From an uncultured Elusimicrobium sp. (GTDB lineage Bacteria > Elusimicrobiota > Elusimicrobia > Elusimicrobiales > Elusimicrobiaceae), in contig CADBFX010000008.1 of the NCBI GenBank assembly GCA_902794125.1, positions 47,014-111,013 on the forward strand: DNA of 64,000 nt, given 5' to 3'. Below are positions 62,496 through 64,000 of the stretch, in pieces (the first letter of the stretch is position 1; each line of letters begins with the position of its first letter). Under the pieces are notes generated by a model. The model did no database searches. It saw only the letters and a program-made list of their open reading frames with translations, and had not been told where the DNA came from. The position numbers and the translations under genes are program-made.

Positions 62496-63677
62496 ATGAA
62501 AAGAATGTTACTTTTGCTGGCCTTGTTAGGGGCTACGCTCCCCGCCGCCGCGCAAGGAAATGTGCTTGCCAAAATAGGGCAGTGGAGCAAAACAACAATA
62601 ACCATCCCCGAGATACGAACCGCTTCACAAGTATTAGCGCAGCGAGCGGAACAGTCCATCCGTCAAGCCCAGCAAGCGTATCAATCCTTACCGGAAAATT
62701 TCCCGCTCAATGTGACCTATGCTCCCGCGGTGCAATTGGTGGGCGCGTCCGCTTTTTATAACACGTCGCTCTATCCCAATGTCTATTTTCTTACTAGCAA
62801 CCAACGGGCAAAAAACTATATTATTGCCCGCAACAACCGCCTACTTGTAAACGAAATTCACCGTTTGAACGATTTTGCCCCGGTAATGGAAATGCACTAT
62901 CCGGCCATTAAGCGCAGAGCCGTGCTTTTGGAAAAACTGCCACAATACCAGGGGCTTACACAAATCCAATGGATGCAAGAATTAGTTCGCCTCATTCCCG
63001 CTCAAACTCGCTATCTATTTATTGGAGAACAGCATAATTTACCCGCTATTCAACAAGCGCTGCAAGATTTTTTAGTCCAATTACGGAAAACCTATCCGCA
63101 ACGAAAAATTATTTTATTTTCGGAATTTTTACCGAAAGGAATTTCTTTTGATTCGGTGGAATCTATACAATTCTCTACGTTTAATTTCAACAAATATGAA
63201 ACAACATCTTATTTGAAACTTTTTGAAAACGCCCTTGCTAACGGGATACCCGTCGTCGGACTGGAACACCCGGACCATGATCTTTTTGGCCCTGATGTAC
63301 AAATGGTAAAGGGGCACGAACCTAACCAAATACCTTTTTGGAATTCTTTAGAAGGCTTACATCAACGTAACGATTTGTGGTATCAAATTTTGCAAACGCA
63401 CCGGAACGCTAACCCGGATGCACTGTTTGTAATTCATACCGGTGCCGGACACGCCTTGTATAACCGTCCCTTTTCTTTAGGAGCCCGTTTTGCGTCGGAA
63501 GAAACTTTTGTTGCCGCTTTTTATCCGCAACCTTCTGCCAATATCTATTACCGAGATCCGGTAGAACTATTGTATAAACCGGCTCATTTGCCGGAAACAT
63601 TTTTACACCTTACTATCCCGGCACATATTCAAGCGGCGGGTTTTAACGCCCGGTTGCGCGTTCCTGTATCCCAATAA
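62496..63677 (+). CDS. Secreted ChaN/TIKI-superfamily protein
   Basis: In the 393-residue protein, a signal peptide (to about residue 20, ATLPAAAQG) and a helical N-terminal region are followed by a domain (about 170-335) with the conserved pattern of the ChaN/EreA/TIKI/TraB superfamily. This comprises GEQH at 177-180, the glutamate in ILFSEFLP (210), ALANGIPVVGLEH, Arg291 in HQRNDLW and HTGAGHALY (314-322). Members include haem-binding ChaN and TIKI proteases. Function here is unknown. I place the start at 62496; TATCTT lies six bases before it, behind TTGTGA at 17 bases, so it may be leaderless. Confidence 0.7.
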   Translation: MKRMLLLLALLGATLPAAAQGNVLAKIGQWSKTTITIPEIRTASQVLAQRAEQSIRQAQQAYQSLPENFPLNVTYAPAVQLVGASAFYNTSLYPNVYFLTSNQRAKNYIIARNNRLLVNEIHRLNDFAPVMEMHYPAIKRRAVLLEKLPQYQGLTQIQWMQELVRLIPAQTRYLFIGEQHNLPAIQQALQDFLVQLRKTYPQRKIILFSEFLPKGISFDSVESIQFSTFNFNKYETTSYLKLFENALANGIPVVGLEHPDHDLFGPDVQMVKGHEPNQIPFWNSLEGLHQRNDLWYQILQTHRNANPDALFVIHTGAGHALYNRPFSLGARFASEETFVAAFYPQPSANIYYRDPVELLYKPAHLPETFLHLTIPAHIQAAGFNARLRVPVSQ

Positions 63678-63733
63678 TTGTTTGTTATCTTGCACTGGCA
63701 AGCCTAGGCAAAAAATAATAAAATAAGAGTATT

Positions 63734-63820
63734 GGAAGGGTGGCCGAGTGGTTTAAGGCGTCAGTCTTGAAAACTGATATACGGGCAACTGTATCGAGGG
63801 TTCGAATCCCTCCCCTTCCG
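63734..63820 (+). tRNA. tRNA-Ser(TGA)
   Basis: The class II cloverleaf has acceptor GGAAGGG/CCCTTCC, anticodon loop CTTGAAA, the long variable arm ACGGGCAACTGTAT, T-loop TTCGAAT and discriminator G. No CCA is encoded. Confidence 0.96.
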
Positions 63821-63822
63821 TG

Positions 63823-63862
63823 TCAATTTAGAACCCCGCCTTGTGCGGGGTTTTTAATTGAC
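63823..63862 (+). terminator. Terminator after tRNA-Ser
   Basis: A stem CCCCGC with GCGGGG around CTTGT, nested within outer arms TCAATTTA and TAATTGA, and a T-run TTTTT. Confidence 0.85.
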
Positions 63863-63867
63863 AGGAT

Positions 63868-64000
63868 GTATAAGGAGCGGCATAAACTGCTTTATGCCGC
63901 GGGGATTCGAAAGGCGCAGCGATGTATGAGTTTTGCCGGAGGCAAAGGCGAATACCGCGAGCCCGGCCTGCAGGAAAATTTCGTTAGAAATTTTACCGGA
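63868..64000 (+). repeat. tRNA-associated structured repeat, copy B (cut by window edge)
   Basis: This is the second copy of the element at 4191-4328, again directly behind a tRNA gene and its terminator. Hairpin 1 has arms GCGGCATAAA and TTTATGCCGC around the same CTGC loop as copy A. In the middle hairpin the pair C-G of copy A is T-A here (GTAT with ATAC). The last hairpin keeps AAAATTTC and GAAATTTT with loop GTTA. GGATTCGAA (63903-63911) is the reverse complement of the T-loop of the upstream tRNA-Ser. The right end is outside the window. Confidence 0.85.

Noticed and set aside
1..64000. CRISPR array, toxin-antitoxin pair, restriction system, phage genes or IS transposase
   Set aside because: I looked for regularly spaced direct repeats, paired small genes and characteristic protein motifs and saw none.

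Overview
The window reads as a chromosomal segment of a strictly fermentative, Gram-negative anaerobe. The metabolic genes are anaerobic: a bifunctional aldehyde-alcohol dehydrogenase beside the NADH sensor Rex, NADP-type glutamate dehydrogenase, and DcuC/YfcC-type and DAACS carboxylate carriers. The envelope genes are those of a diderm: a tripartite RND pump with an outer-membrane channel lipoprotein, LspA, phosphoheptose isomerase and several exported lipoproteins. An isolated type IV pilin-like gene and the general look of the proteins fit Elusimicrobiota (Elusimicrobium-type gut bacteria) best. That assignment is inference from protein character only; no rRNA is present.

Layout. 0-4.4 kb: end of an amidohydrolase gene, rex and divergent adhE (broken by an out-of-frame internal deletion), a MerR regulator, two adjacent proline tRNAs, then a structured repeat inserted behind the second tRNA. 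4.4-10.2 kb: an RND efflux operon on the minus strand (adaptor, pump with an out-of-frame deletion, outer-membrane channel) with a palindrome inside its promoter spacer. 10.2-22.6 kb: two small divergent genes, then a long plus-strand run of moxR, a DUF58 gene and batA-batE, followed by gmhA, rpiB and pgi. 22.6-28.3 kb: miaB, a PilZ gene, miaA, a secreted serine protease (minus), plsY-gpsA and an HU gene. 28.4-36.2 kb: a minus-strand operon ileS-lspA-TPR lipoprotein-divergent P-type ATPase-queF-PrcB-like gene, then a DtxR-family regulator. 36.3-44.6 kb: gdhA, a pilin-like gene, a 326-bp palindrome-rich non-coding element, a DAACS carrier, an RNase HI with a clamp-binding tail, the RNase P RNA, an exported receiver-like protein, cca, a CpXC protein and tRNA-Arg. 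44.6-53 kb: yebC-ruvC, a membrane glycosyltransferase-like protein, tatD, a membrane-anchored protein, a pyrimidine nucleoside phosphorylase, an orphan histidine kinase and tsaC-rsmI. 53-64 kb: two tandem YfcC-type carriers, an SSS symporter coupled to thiamine pyrophosphokinase, a minus-strand run radical SAM-CBM48-tsaE-tsaB-rimI-TPR, a ChaN-like secreted protein, tRNA-Ser, and a second copy of the tRNA-associated repeat cut by the window edge.

How the parts relate. Rex with adhE forms an NADH/NAD-responsive ethanol switch with an unusual operator sequence. The Bat cluster is a complete MoxR/VWA/TPR envelope-associated assembly. RNA processing is strongly represented: miaA, miaB, queF, tsaB/C/E, cca, rnpB, ileS, rsmI. 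Two of the four tRNAs have no encoded CCA and need the cca product.

The most interesting unexplained signals are: (1) the covarying, hairpin-rich repeat found directly behind tRNA genes, with a duplicated tRNA 3' end at one copy; (2) a genome habit of leaderless genes whose -10 box lies 6 bases before ATG; (3) the Rex-operator variant; (4) the exported receiver-like protein; (5) the P-type ATPase lacking three family-defining motifs; (6) two out-of-frame deletions in otherwise intact large genes; and (7) the palindromic foldback element at 38.4-38.7 kb.
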